Assembly (NCBI RefSeq): GCF_014699035.1
Contig: NZ_JACXAA010000008.1
Coordinates: forward strand, 1 to 64,000
Source of the DNA: Spirosoma validum
Lineage (GTDB): Bacteria; Bacteroidota; Bacteroidia; Cytophagales; Spirosomataceae
Length of the DNA stretch: 64,000 nucleotides
Reading direction: 5' to 3'
The stretch's first letter is position 1; every line of letters starts with the position of its first letter. Shown here in pieces: positions 7,817-17,073 of the stretch. The notes under the pieces are model-generated. The model was not told the origin of the DNA. It saw only the letters and a list, made by a program, of their open reading frames with translations, and ran no database searches. The position numbers were made by a program, and so were the translations under genes.

Positions 7817-10800
7817 ATGAAAACGTTTTATGAACATCTTAGATCGGCAATGTCCAGTAGAATCAATTTTATTTTTTTACTTTATAGTATCATTTTATGG
7901 TCTTGTTGCCTAGCGCAAACACCTGTATTTCATTTCTTTGATATACAGAGTGGCCTAGCTCAAAATACAGTATTATCTATTACACAGGATGCGCGAGGTT
8001 TTTTATGGTTCGGCACACCCGAAGGCCTCAGTCGCTATGATTCACGATCGTTTAAAACGTACACTAATGATCCTACTAATCCTACTAGTATTTCGTACAA
8101 CAGGATAAGTTCTTCGCTTAGCGACACCCACCATACATTGTGGATTGGGACCTTTAAAGGATTAAATAAATATAAACCCGAAAGCGATTCGTTTCAGCGG
8201 TATTTTCATGATCCAGAAAACAAAAAAAGTTTAAGTAATGATCGAATATTTTGTTTATATGAAGATCGAAAAGGTACAAAATGGATTGGGACTGATAATG
8301 GATTAAATAGACTGGTTAATGATAATTTGAATAAGTTCGAGCGGTATTTGTATTCTGAAATTAAGCCCACTGCTCCTAATCAAGCTATGATACGTATCAA
8401 TGGTATATGTGAGGATCAGCAAGGCAACTTGTGGTTAGCCACCAATACTGGATTGATCAGGATGACATTTACTAAAACTGGTATTGGTTATAAAACCTTC
8501 ACACACCAAGCGAATAAATCCAATAGCCTGATTGAAAACTCGGTCTCTGCTGTAATCTGTGATCAACACAATAAACTGTGGATTGGTACAAAGAGTGGAA
8601 AGATAGACTCTTATGATCCCGTCAATGAATCATTTATCCATTGGCCTAATCTAACGCCTGGGCTTTCAACGTACAATGAAATTAATTGTATGCAACTGGA
8701 TAAGCAGGGGCGTATATGGATTGGTACGTTACAAGGGGCTATTCGACTGAATCCTATTTCAATGGAAGTTACCGAATATCAAAATGATCCGAGAAATTCT
8801 CAGAGTTTAAGTGACAATAGTATTTTCGTAATTTTTGAAGATAACCAACAGTCAATTTGGCTTGGTACATATATATCGGGCGTTAATGTCCTTTATCCAA
8901 CTTTCACTCCCTTTAAAACCATAGAGCAATCAAAGCCGGCAAGAGGAATTACCCATAGAGCTGTAAGTTCTATTCGGGAAGATCAACGTCAAAACTTTTG
9001 GATTAATATCAATAGTACAAGCCTGGATTATGTAAATCTTCAAACGGGTTTATTGGCCAATTATAGAGTTGATAATAGATTTAGAAGGTATCTGCCATCC
9101 AAGTTAATTAAAACTGTATTTGTCGACAAAAGTGGATACACCTGGGTGGGTACGCAACGTGGTGATTTAAGTCGAATATCACCCAATCACCGCCAATGGA
9201 TGTTATACCCAACAAATCATCAGGATTCTGCTTCGGGTAATGAAAATACGATGCGGGCCATACTTGAGGATAGTCAACAACGATTTTGGGTGACTTTCGG
9301 TAGGGAAATTGATCTTTTTGATCAAGAGAAAGGAAGCTTACGGCGTTATCATCGATTCACTAATCAGGTAGCATTAAGTGATATCTTATTAGAAGATAGT
9401 CACAAGAATATCTGGATTGGCGGTAAAGGGGGCATGTGTTTACTTAAGGACAAAAGTACGCGTTTCTGCTGGATACCCTTTACCATAAATGTCCGTGCCG
9501 GAGACGCTCCGGAATGGGTAAATTGTATGCATGAAGATCGTTACGGAAGATTATGGCTAGGAACAAGTTATGGTGGGCTGAAGCTATATGATGCCAAGAA
9601 GAACACATTTGTTGATTACAACTTTACCAGCGACTTAAGCCGGACTAGAATAACGTCCATTGAGAGTGACGCCGCTAATTCGCTATGGCTTGGTACGTAC
9701 CGGGGACTGATTCGCTTTAATGTAGGGACTAAACGCAGCCAGCAGTATACTCGTTCTGATGGTCTTGCCGGGAGCGAAATTATGCCTAATGCTAGCTACC
9801 GTGCTACTAATGGAGAATTATATTTTGGCACCAATAAAGGGTTAGTCTATTTTAACCCAGCCGATATTAAGCTTAATCAGTATCCCCCGCCTGTCGTATT
9901 TACTGGCCTGGAAGTGGCCAATAAAGCCGTTTCCATCAACGATAAAACCCATTTACTAAACCTAGATATCAGTCAGACAGACCAAATAAGGTTCAGCTAT
10001 CAGCAAAATTTTTTCACGCTTACGTTTGCGGTTCTGAATTACATCAAGCCAGAAAAAAACCAGTATGCCTATAAACTGGAAGGGCTTGACCAGGAATGGC
10101 ACTCTATTAAAGCACCGTCTATCACCTACAATAATCTTCCCTATGGTACCTATACCCTACTAGTAAACGGGGCCAATAATGATGGAATCTGGAATCCGAA
10201 TCCAACTAAGCTTAGCTTAGTGATATTGCCTCCCTGGTGGAAAAGTTGGTGGGCTTATTCACTTTATGGGATACTGGCTGTCGTTGTTTTGTCTGTCATT
10301 CTCCGGTATTACTGGCTAAGGGGTCGGATTAAACAGGAACACCTTCTGAATCAAGCCAAGCTTGATTTCTTTACCAACATCTCTCATGAAATTCGCACAA
10401 ACCTTACGTTAATCACTGGTCCTATCGATCGATTACTGAGTCTAGAAAAAGACAATCCTGAGCTCCAGAAACACTTAACATACGCTAAAAGTAACTCCGA
10501 TCGCTTGTTAACCCTAGTCACCGAATTACTGGATTTCCGGAAAGCGGAAAGCAATGAATTGCAACTTTATGTTTCCCAAAACAAGGTTACTTCCTTTTTG
10601 AAAAATAGCATTACATCCTTTCAACACCTAGCCGAAAAAAGGAATGTGAATCTAATCTTTTCGGCCAAGCCTGAGCACCTAGTACTCTGGTTTGACCCCA
10701 ATCAACTTGCGAAAGTTATTTACAATCTACTCTCAAACGCCTTTAAATTCATGTCTGATGGAGGGACTATTGAGATTAGCGTGAAAGAGACTGAGCATTG

Positions 10801-11905
10801 GGTTGCTATTACTGTGTCCGATACCGGTCGGGGAGTATCAGAGGAAACTATTAAAAAGCTATTCACAAATTATTTTCAGGGATATAATCAGGGCGAAACG
10901 AACACAGGTTATGGGATTGGACTTGCCTTATCACGCAGGATTGCCGAATTACATGGAGGTACATTGACAGTTGAGAGCCAGGAAGCTCGCAACGGGAACA
11001 ATGGATTTACCTGTTTCACCCTAGCGCTTCGGAAAGGGCATCATCATTTTACCAGGGAGCAATTGGTCGATTCTATTCCGCTGCTACCAACAGCGGAATT
11101 CTCATCAGAAGTATCTGTAAAAACGCAAGAAGCCATAGAAAGAGCCGAATCTGGCCAGCACCATACTATTTTACTCGTTGATGATAATGATGAGCTACGC
11201 AGTTTCATCAGGGATGTATTAATTAATACATATCATATTATCGAAGCGATCAATGGGCAGGTAGGATGGGAAGCGGCTTGCCAGCACATACCTGACCTAG
11301 TTATCAGTGATATTATGATGGCTGACATGGATGGTCTGGCATTATTACGTAAGTTAAAAACCGATGTCCGGACAAACCATATTCCGGTTGTACTGCTTAC
11401 GGCAAAAGCAGCCGTTGCTCATCAAATAGAAGGTCTAGAGACGGGTGCCGATAGTTATCTTATCAAGCCCTTGAACCTGCCTCTCTTAGAGCTTTGTTTA
11501 CGGAACCACTTCACTGCGCGTGAGATCATGCGTCAAAAGTACAGCCGACTTATTACTCTCGAACCACAGCATCTAACTATCAATACTGTACAGGAAGAAT
11601 TTATTGTTAAACTAGTACAGATTATAGAAGAGAATTTATTCGAAAAGGGGTTTGTCGCAGAAAAACTAGCCGCTCAAGTAAATATGAGCAAACCCGTACT
11701 CTATAAAAAGCTCAAAGCGATTACAGACATGTCGGTTAACGATTTTATCAAATCGATCCGCATGAAAAAAGCAGCAAAGTTATTACAACAAAGTAATTTA
11801 AATATTAATGAAGTCGCAATGGCCGTAGGTTTTGACGATCGACGTTACTTTAGTCGAGAGTTTAAAAAGTTTTTTGGTCTCTATCCGAGTGAGTATATGA
11901 AATAA
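7817..11905 (+). CDS. Hybrid two-component regulator (propeller sensor, HK, REC, AraC HTH)
   Basis: A complete signalling pathway in one 1362-residue polypeptide. After an N-terminal membrane segment come about twelve Reg_prop-type propeller repeats (for example LWIGTKSGKIDSY) forming the periplasmic sensor, and then a Y_Y_Y domain (about 700-790). A transmembrane helix follows at about 810-830, then HisKA with H857 in ISHEIRTN, HATPase (NLLSNAFKF, DTGRGV, GYGIGLAL), a receiver with D1165 (VISDIMMADMDG) and an AraC helix-turn-helix (about 1265-1362). The H-box has Asn where most relatives have Pro (HEIRTN versus HEFRTP). HTCS proteins usually sense glycans and control adjacent genes, but no glycan locus is present here. 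The target is unknown. Confidence 0.95.
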   Translation: MKTFYEHLRSAMSSRINFIFLLYSIILWSCCLAQTPVFHFFDIQSGLAQNTVLSITQDARGFLWFGTPEGLSRYDSRSFKTYTNDPTNPTSISYNRISSSLSDTHHTLWIGTFKGLNKYKPESDSFQRYFHDPENKKSLSNDRIFCLYEDRKGTKWIGTDNGLNRLVNDNLNKFERYLYSEIKPTAPNQAMIRINGICEDQQGNLWLATNTGLIRMTFTKTGIGYKTFTHQANKSNSLIENSVSAVICDQHNKLWIGTKSGKIDSYDPVNESFIHWPNLTPGLSTYNEINCMQLDKQGRIWIGTLQGAIRLNPISMEVTEYQNDPRNSQSLSDNSIFVIFEDNQQSIWLGTYISGVNVLYPTFTPFKTIEQSKPARGITHRAVSSIREDQRQNFWININSTSLDYVNLQTGLLANYRVDNRFRRYLPSKLIKTVFVDKSGYTWVGTQRGDLSRISPNHRQWMLYPTNHQDSASGNENTMRAILEDSQQRFWVTFGREIDLFDQEKGSLRRYHRFTNQVALSDILLEDSHKNIWIGGKGGMCLLKDKSTRFCWIPFTINVRAGDAPEWVNCMHEDRYGRLWLGTSYGGLKLYDAKKNTFVDYNFTSDLSRTRITSIESDAANSLWLGTYRGLIRFNVGTKRSQQYTRSDGLAGSEIMPNASYRATNGELYFGTNKGLVYFNPADIKLNQYPPPVVFTGLEVANKAVSINDKTHLLNLDISQTDQIRFSYQQNFFTLTFAVLNYIKPEKNQYAYKLEGLDQEWHSIKAPSITYNNLPYGTYTLLVNGANNDGIWNPNPTKLSLVILPPWWKSWWAYSLYGILAVVVLSVILRYYWLRGRIKQEHLLNQAKLDFFTNISHEIRTNLTLITGPIDRLLSLEKDNPELQKHLTYAKSNSDRLLTLVTELLDFRKAESNELQLYVSQNKVTSFLKNSITSFQHLAEKRNVNLIFSAKPEHLVLWFDPNQLAKVIYNLLSNAFKFMSDGGTIEISVKETEHWVAITVSDTGRGVSEETIKKLFTNYFQGYNQGETNTGYGIGLALSRRIAELHGGTLTVESQEARNGNNGFTCFTLALRKGHHHFTREQLVDSIPLLPTAEFSSEVSVKTQEAIERAESGQHHTILLVDDNDELRSFIRDVLINTYHIIEAINGQVGWEAACQHIPDLVISDIMMADMDGLALLRKLKTDVRTNHIPVVLLTAKAAVAHQIEGLETGADSYLIKPLNLPLLELCLRNHFTAREIMRQKYSRLITLEPQHLTINTVQEEFIVKLVQIIEENLFEKGFVAEKLAAQVNMSKPVLYKKLKAITDMSVNDFIKSIRMKKAAKLLQQSNLNINEVAMAVGFDDRRYFSREFKKFFGLYPSEYMK

Positions 11906-12202
11906 AAATCTCTCTCCTAAACTAACATGCTTAAATTGTACATCGTCAAGTAAAATCGGAAAAAGGTGGGAGGAGACAATTTAGTAATCTCAACGGTGTC
12001 TCGGTTGTTTCACCTTAATCAGCTTATTTATTTTTTATTCAATCAAAAAATCCTGGCCGTTCTAAATCTGGGGTGTTTCGTTTGGCCGGACAGTATTTTG
12101 AGATTGTATATAGGTGACCTCGATCTTGAAAGAAGTTGGGCTTGACTGTAAGCAACAATTCCGGTAAACGTGTATTTAAGAATAGCCCTATCCAACAACT
12201 CT

Positions 12203-12651
12203 ATGACGGATATTTTTGAACCCGTTCGGCAAGCACTTCTCTCACTCAATCCACAAATCGCCACCCAGGAGTAGAACTACTTTAAGAATGGGTTAATCCA
12301 GCATAGTCTGGCCCCCATAGCCTTTTTTATGGAAGCCGATCAGCCCAATCAACTCATCGGTTTTCTAACCAGGGGACTTGTCCGGGGCTATTATCGCAAT
12401 CAGGCCGGGGAAGAAATAACAACCCGATTCTCCACAGTAAAGAATTGAGTCACCGACTACCCCTCCCTGCTGATGGGCAAACCGAGCCGCTATTCGTTTC
12501 AGTGTTTGGAACCCACCACCCTGATCACCATTTCGTATCACCACATTCAGCTGGGCAATGACCAGTTCATCGGATTCGAGCGTAATGGGCGCCTGATTGC
12601 CGAAGCGGTACTGCGCCAACAGCAGCGCCGGATTGAAAGCTTTCAGTTCGA
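12203..12651 (+). pseudogene. Crp/Fnr-family regulator, nonsense-mutated and 3'-truncated
   Basis: From the ATG at 12203 one frame reads as a Bacteroidota Crp-like regulator: MTDIFEPVRQALLSLN, then GFLTRGLVRGYYRNQAGEEI, DYPSLLMGKPSRYSFQCLEP and LIAEAVLRQQQRRIESFQFD. It has two in-frame stops: TAG at 12272, where relatives have Trp (QEW), and TGA before VTDY. The cyclic-nucleotide-binding domain is nearly complete, but the C-terminal helix-turn-helix is missing because the sequence switches abruptly to a metallo-beta-lactamase fragment. It is a pseudogene. The only notable feature in 11906-12202 is its short upstream region. Confidence 0.8.
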
Positions 12652-12735
12652 CGCCACCTGCTGCTTACTCACTGCCATATCGACCACGCTGGCAGTGCGG
12701 CTGAAGTACGTCGGCGTACCGGTGCCCGTACTTGG
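12652..12735 (+). pseudogene. Metallo-beta-lactamase-fold fragment
   Basis: In the frame starting at 12652 the plus strand reads RHLLLTHCHIDHAGSAAEVR, the zinc-ligand loop HxHxDH of the MBL fold, then RRTGAR. No other part of an MBL protein is present: the Crp remnant borders it 5' and a MITE-like repeat 3'. It is an orphan scrap of a hydrolase, probably left by deletion or recombination. Confidence 0.65.
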
Positions 12736-12989
12736 GGTTCTTTTAGTAACCAGACAAAGAATTACGCTAAGGAAATTCGATGTCAAATTTTACTGATTTT
12801 CAGTTTTTTACAAAAACGAAGGATTTCCGGTACAATGGAGAAGAGCTGATAAACTAATGAAATTTGAGCTTTGCCTTATATCCAAAACTTATACCAGAAA
12901 TCAATGTACCTGATTTTTACGTCAAACGGGTACTGAATACAGATTTAAAACGCTTAAAGTAATTCTTTGTCCCGTTACTAAGAAAACCC
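12734..12989. mobile_element. MITE-like element with about 37-bp imperfect terminal inverted repeats
   Basis: Left arm 12734-12770 and right arm 12953-12989 are inverted copies sharing GGGGTT, TTAGTAAC and GACAAAGAATTAC, with a few mismatches. The 180-bp interior has no coding frame. A related 66-bp stretch lies at 48889-48954. No clear target-site duplication is visible. The following 12990-13154 contains GC-rich, gene-like sequence that I could not assign. Confidence 0.6.
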
Positions 12990-13154
12990 CGAAAACAAAT
13001 AAATTGATCGTGTTACGCCTAACTTTCGCCGTCTGTAGCCGCGCTACAGTGGCCGCTCCGGCATGGGTCCGCGTTTGCAACGATACCCCTGGAACAAACC
13101 AACCAGTCACCCCCGGACCGAAGCCCAACAACTTGCTACCCAGGCGCTGATCGT

Positions 13155-13913
13155 CTACGGTGCGCTTATATATTGCCTTAAGCGATCCCGGACTAATTCC
13201 CGGTAGGTGATACCGATGGGTAACTGATGCTTGGTAATTAATTCGACCGCATTAGCCTTAATGGCCGTGATGGCGCTGCATCGCACAATGAACGAGCGAT
13301 TGATGCGCAAAAACTCCTCACCTAACAAGGCCTCAATGGCACTTAAGGGCTGGTGGACCCGCAGGGATTGACCCTCCAGGGTAAAATGGGTGTAATCCTT
13401 CATGCTTTCCAGGAATACAATTTCACTCAGGGGGAGACGAATTTGCTGCTTATTGACCTTTAGCCACAGCGTTGAGTCGGGCGGTGGAAGGTTCTCTACC
13501 AATGCGGTCTGATCCAGGTTGCCTGCCCCACTACCGCTGCTGATCAATTCGCTTCGGCCGTGTACTTTATGGATAGCCCGCAGAAAACGGTCAAACCGAA
13601 TGGGTTTTAGCAGGTAATCCGTCACGTCATACTCAAAACCGTCCAGGGCATAATCCGGAAAGGCGGTTGTCAGGATTACCTGTGGTCGATTGGTAGGCAG
13701 ACTACTGAGCAACTCAAGACCGTTCACTTCCGGCATTTCAATATCCAGAAACAGTAGGTTTGGGCGGTGCTGGCGAATCAGCGAGAGGGCATCAACGGCG
13801 TTTGAGCAACTGCTTAGCCAGCAAAGCGAATCCACCCGGCCAATAAATCGTTCGAGCAACTGGCAGGCTAGTGGCTCGTCGTCAATGACCAGGCAGGAAA
13901 GAGGAAGGGCCAT
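13155..13913 (-). CDS. LytTR-type response regulator
   Basis: A 252-residue regulator with an N-terminal receiver (D11-D12, phospho-acceptor D57 in LLFLDIEMPEVNG, K103-P104 region LLKPIRF) and a C-terminal LytTR DNA-binding domain (about 145-250, with FLESMKDYTHF and FLRINRSFIVR). It overlaps the upstream kinase gene by 32 bp, so the two are translationally coupled and form one two-component system of the LytS/LytT (YehU/YehT) kind. The target genes are not evident from context. Confidence 0.95.
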   Translation of the reverse strand: MALPLSCLVIDDEPLACQLLERFIGRVDSLCWLSSCSNAVDALSLIRQHRPNLLFLDIEMPEVNGLELLSSLPTNRPQVILTTAFPDYALDGFEYDVTDYLLKPIRFDRFLRAIHKVHGRSELISSGSGAGNLDQTALVENLPPPDSTLWLKVNKQQIRLPLSEIVFLESMKDYTHFTLEGQSLRVHQPLSAIEALLGEEFLRINRSFIVRCSAITAIKANAVELITKHQLPIGITYRELVRDRLRQYISAP

Positions 13914-14931
13914 GCTTAGGGATGATTAATTGAACCGTGAAACAATCAACTTGGTCAGCAATGGTTAGCACGTGGTCATTTGGATAAAGCAGTTGTAGCC
14001 TACGCCGGATATTGTCCAGACCAACCCGGTGAACATTGATTTTATGGCGGGTAGCCCGGACCGAGGGCACTGGCGGTTTATTATTACTGACCTGAAAGTG
14101 CAGTTGGTGTTCATCCATTTCCAGCCTCATTGTCACCCAGGATGAGCCGATGGTGGCCTGAATTCCGTGCTTGAAGGCATTTTCCACCAGGGTGATCAGC
14201 AAAAGCGGAGGAATGACCGATTCATAATTCTCTCCTGGCTCATCAAACTGGATGGTGGCTGGAGCCGTTACATCGTGGCGGATCTGCTCGAGTTCGATGT
14301 AGTCTTTGAGCATGGTGATCTCCTGCTGTAAAGCAATGAAGTTGGTATTACTCTCATAAAGCGTGTAGCGCATAATATCGCCAAACTTAAGTAGGATTTC
14401 GGCCGCGTAGACATCTTTAGCTTCAACCAGTGAGTAGATGTTATTGAGCGTATTGAAGAGAAAATGCGGGTTAATCTGCGAGCGTAATAAGTTCATTTCG
14501 AGTTGTAGAGCCTGTGTTTTAGTCTGGTAGGCATCCCGGACGATCTTCAGCGAAACCGCCGTCACTAGCAGACTATAAAGCCACCAGTTGGGCAGGAGAA
14601 TGTCATGTCCCAGCGCAGCGGCAACCGCAGCGGCTTGTTTGAACGGAGTGTTACTCTGGTAAAGGGAGGTATGGGCAACCAGAAAGCCCCCACCCACCCC
14701 TTGGTAGAGCCAGTAAGTTCCTAGGCCAGTGAGCAGGTATAAGCCCAAAGTCTGCCCAGAAGCCGAGAGCCAACGCTGCTGTAAGAGTGTAGGGTATAAA
14801 ACGCGGGTAATCCAGTAATAGGCGCCTGCCAGAAGCAGCGTATGGCCGGTGGCTAACCAGCCAGCAACCGTCCCGTTTGGGACCATACCGGCCTTTGTCC
14901 CACTGGTTTCCAGGGATAGCCAATAGAACAA
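13882..14931 (-). CDS. LytS-like membrane sensor histidine kinase
   Basis: The N-terminal half has several hydrophobic helices. The kinase signature LLRSQINPHFLFNTLNNIYS carries the phospho-acceptor H156, followed by HATPase motifs (LLLITLVENAFKHGI, VGLDNIRRRLQLLY). It partners the overlapping LytTR regulator. The start is uncertain: the frame is open upstream to a TGA about 66 nt back and contains no ATG there, although the extra codons encode a good first membrane helix (KALAWIVCLALITLFYWLS). I used TTG at 14931, so either a rare start or 5' damage is possible. Confidence 0.88.
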   Translation of the reverse strand: MFYWLSLETSGTKAGMVPNGTVAGWLATGHTLLLAGAYYWITRVLYPTLLQQRWLSASGQTLGLYLLTGLGTYWLYQGVGGGFLVAHTSLYQSNTPFKQAAAVAAALGHDILLPNWWLYSLLVTAVSLKIVRDAYQTKTQALQLEMNLLRSQINPHFLFNTLNNIYSLVEAKDVYAAEILLKFGDIMRYTLYESNTNFIALQQEITMLKDYIELEQIRHDVTAPATIQFDEPGENYESVIPPLLLITLVENAFKHGIQATIGSSWVTMRLEMDEHQLHFQVSNNKPPVPSVRATRHKINVHRVGLDNIRRRLQLLYPNDHVLTIADQVDCFTVQLIIPKHGPSSFLPGH

Positions 14932-15557
14932 AGTGATCAGGGCTAGACAGACTATCCAGGCTAATGCCTTAAGGATACGGTGGCGCGTGTTAAAATTAGG
15001 TCAATACGTGGGGAATTGATGGGTTTAGCACTTACTAAGACAGCAAAAGGTCAGGCTGGCTTCCACCGTGCTGACCGCAAACAAAGGTAACGAGCAACCA
15101 GTAGAAGTCATCGTTCAGTCGACCGATTGCATTCATCGACACTTAGCGGCTAAATGGCATCGGTTTGCCTGTATTGAACCCGGCCCACTTTATTGCTATA
15201 AAGCGGAAGCTTACTTTTAATCCAACGACCAGCCCGTGTTACTGGATTGCTCTATTTAGTCACTATGTTGCGTATTTCACCCAAGCTAGACATGCCGATG
15301 AAAAAGCTCATTTTAACACCAGACCTTCCTGATCCTGGATGATCAGCAGGGCTCTTGCTCAAGTAGTCAATGTCGACCTGTTAACTTCCTGTATCCGGAA
15401 TATTTTCCACTACTACTTCATGTCGGGTAGTAACTAGTAGTTAATTAACCCTTTTCGGCGGAAAAAAAATGGTGTTTCTTATCCTTACATATTGTCTAGG
15501 CTGGATTGGAAAGAGCGTGTGTTTATACTTAATAAGTTAACCTCTAAACTAGTTTTT
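14932..15557. other. Intergenic region, 626 bp, no confident gene
   Basis: The plus strand between about 15040 and 15219 has an ATG-less open stretch that ends with EPGPLYCYKAEAYF before TAA. It may be a relic but was not recognised. The remainder is AT-rich toward the lipoprotein start. Confidence 0.4.
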
Positions 15558-16544
15558 ATGAAACGATTCTTCGCTATCGTGTGCGTATTGGTTATTAGCC
15601 TCGTCTTTTATGCTTGTAACAAGACTAATTTTTCGGAAGAAAGCATTCCGGAGAACAGATTAGCTATTAAAGAAAATAAAGTTGATGCGTTTAGTGCTCA
15701 GTATAAATCGGGATTTATGACGCTGATTTATCGGGCGAAGGAGATTAATTCCATCACGGAGTCTTCCCTGGAGTTTTTTAATGCTGAAGTGGGCAGTTCA
15801 CCGCTGGCAACAATCAACTTTTCCCTGGACGTAAGTGAGACAGCCTACAAATTGCTTCAGCACGAAAAAGTAATAAATCAGGCCAAGAGCTTAGCCAAAC
15901 GCTCTAAGCCGGCGGACGTCAGGACGATGTCCGAGTTATTCGAAATTTTTGGCGAAGCTATTATTGCCGATAAGTCTACCAACGGTTTTTCGCCGGTTAT
16001 TCAATCGGTAGCTTTTCACAAAGCCATATTAAACTCGATGAAGCGAGCAGGAGCGACCCAGGATTGTGGCTGCACACCTCATCCGGGCTATTTCGTGGAT
16101 AAAACATTTTTTCTGTGTCAGGAAGATGTTTCGATCAGCCCAGGTCTGTACGCTACTTTATTAAAAAACGGCAGCTATAAACTGAACGATAAGGAAAAAA
16201 CACTTCTACGTTTCCTGGAACAAAAAGCAAACGAAAAAACGATCCCATCGAGTGAAGTTTTCGAGTTTGTGGAGCCGAAAGAATTTTTCTTACAACGGAT
16301 AAATAACTCTGTATCCCGGGCAGTGTCAATGAAGCAGGCCCGGATTGAGGGAAAAGAGGCTGAAAATGGAGTGGCTAAAAGTTTAGTCCTGGATTGTCTG
16401 CGTGGCTCAGATTGGGGCTGTTGTGGCAATTACTCCGGTTGCTGTTGGTTTGCGGCCGTAGAATGTTATCTCCACGATGCAGCTTGTTCCTATTCACAAT
16501 GCAAACCCAAGTGGCTCTGTGGCCCGCAGTGCAAACCCGACTGA
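15558..16544 (+). CDS. Lipoprotein with cysteine-rich C-terminus, unknown function
   Basis: Starting at the ATG at 15558 gives a type II signal peptide (MKRFFAIVCVLVISLVFYAC), with the lipobox cysteine at residue 20; an upstream in-frame start at 15492 would bury it. The 328-residue product is probably anchored in the outer membrane. The middle is helical and featureless. The last 45 residues contain ten cysteines, including two CC pairs (WGCCGNYSGCC), and an earlier CGC lies in DCGCTPHPG, suggesting a disulfide-rich or metal-binding knot. No family is recognised. A small membrane-protein gene follows across a perfect palindrome. Confidence 0.8.
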   Translation: MKRFFAIVCVLVISLVFYACNKTNFSEESIPENRLAIKENKVDAFSAQYKSGFMTLIYRAKEINSITESSLEFFNAEVGSSPLATINFSLDVSETAYKLLQHEKVINQAKSLAKRSKPADVRTMSELFEIFGEAIIADKSTNGFSPVIQSVAFHKAILNSMKRAGATQDCGCTPHPGYFVDKTFFLCQEDVSISPGLYATLLKNGSYKLNDKEKTLLRFLEQKANEKTIPSSEVFEFVEPKEFFLQRINNSVSRAVSMKQARIEGKEAENGVAKSLVLDCLRGSDWGCCGNYSGCCWFAAVECYLHDAACSYSQCKPKWLCGPQCKPD

Positions 16545-16590
16545 AACTAAGTTTGCTCCGTTGTGGCCACAACGGAGCAAACTTAGTTTC
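16543..16590. terminator. Perfect 48-bp palindrome after the lipoprotein gene
   Basis: Both 24-bp halves are exact reverse complements around GGCC with no loop. It begins inside the lipoprotein stop codon. As RNA it would form a very stable hairpin; it lacks a following U-run, so it may be a terminator, an attenuator or a mRNA-stability element. Confidence 0.8.
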
Positions 16591-16623
16591 ATCGTAGAAT
16601 CAACCGACAATGTTCATCTATTT

Positions 16624-16914
16624 ATGAAGGTAAAGGTACTTTTTCTTGCAAGTTTATCGACTGGACTGTTTTTTCTGCTTTTCTTCCTGAATGCGTATAT
16701 TTTCAGGATTGACCATGTCTTGATAAATTTTATTCAGGAAATTGCTACCCTGCCAATGTTATTAATTCAACTGGTGCTTCTCTATTTTACAGTCCGGAAA
16801 ATCTTAACCCAAAGCTCAGCGGGTAGCGCATACGTAACGGGTTCATTGCTGATTTTGCTGGGTTGTATTTTGGCCACTTTTGGCTCAATAGTCTATGCTT
16901 TATGGGAAAAATAA
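16624..16914 (+). CDS. Small three-helix membrane protein, 96 aa
   Basis: From the ATG at 16624 the product has hydrophobic segments at about residues 5-28 (VLFLASLSTGLFFLLFFLNA), 38-58 (IATLPMLLIQLVLLYFTV) and 70-93 (GSLLILLGCILATFGSIVYA), with short charged linkers. No family is recognised. It follows the Cys-rich lipoprotein by 80 bp, with a palindrome between, so the two may be functionally linked but unequally expressed. The frame can be extended to 16477, but that would run through the palindrome and lipoprotein gene. Confidence 0.65.
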   Translation: MKVKVLFLASLSTGLFFLLFFLNAYIFRIDHVLINFIQEIATLPMLLIQLVLLYFTVRKILTQSSAGSAYVTGSLLILLGCILATFGSIVYALWEK

Positions 16915-17073
16915 AAAATATACCCGAAGTGAAAGCTAACATCAATACTTACTAAACAGATCGTGTCGTACAGCATGAAGTGGACGTAGATGTTTAAATC
17001 AACTCGTTAAATTACGAGCGTTTTCTTGAGACACTTGTCACTATCGATTTCTCCATAAAGATATTCGATATGC

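Noticed and set aside
12922..13131. Minus-strand frame of 69 codons
   Set aside because: It spans the right arm of the MITE-like repeat and the unassigned GC-rich stretch; the plus strand there also looks gene-like but matched nothing I know.
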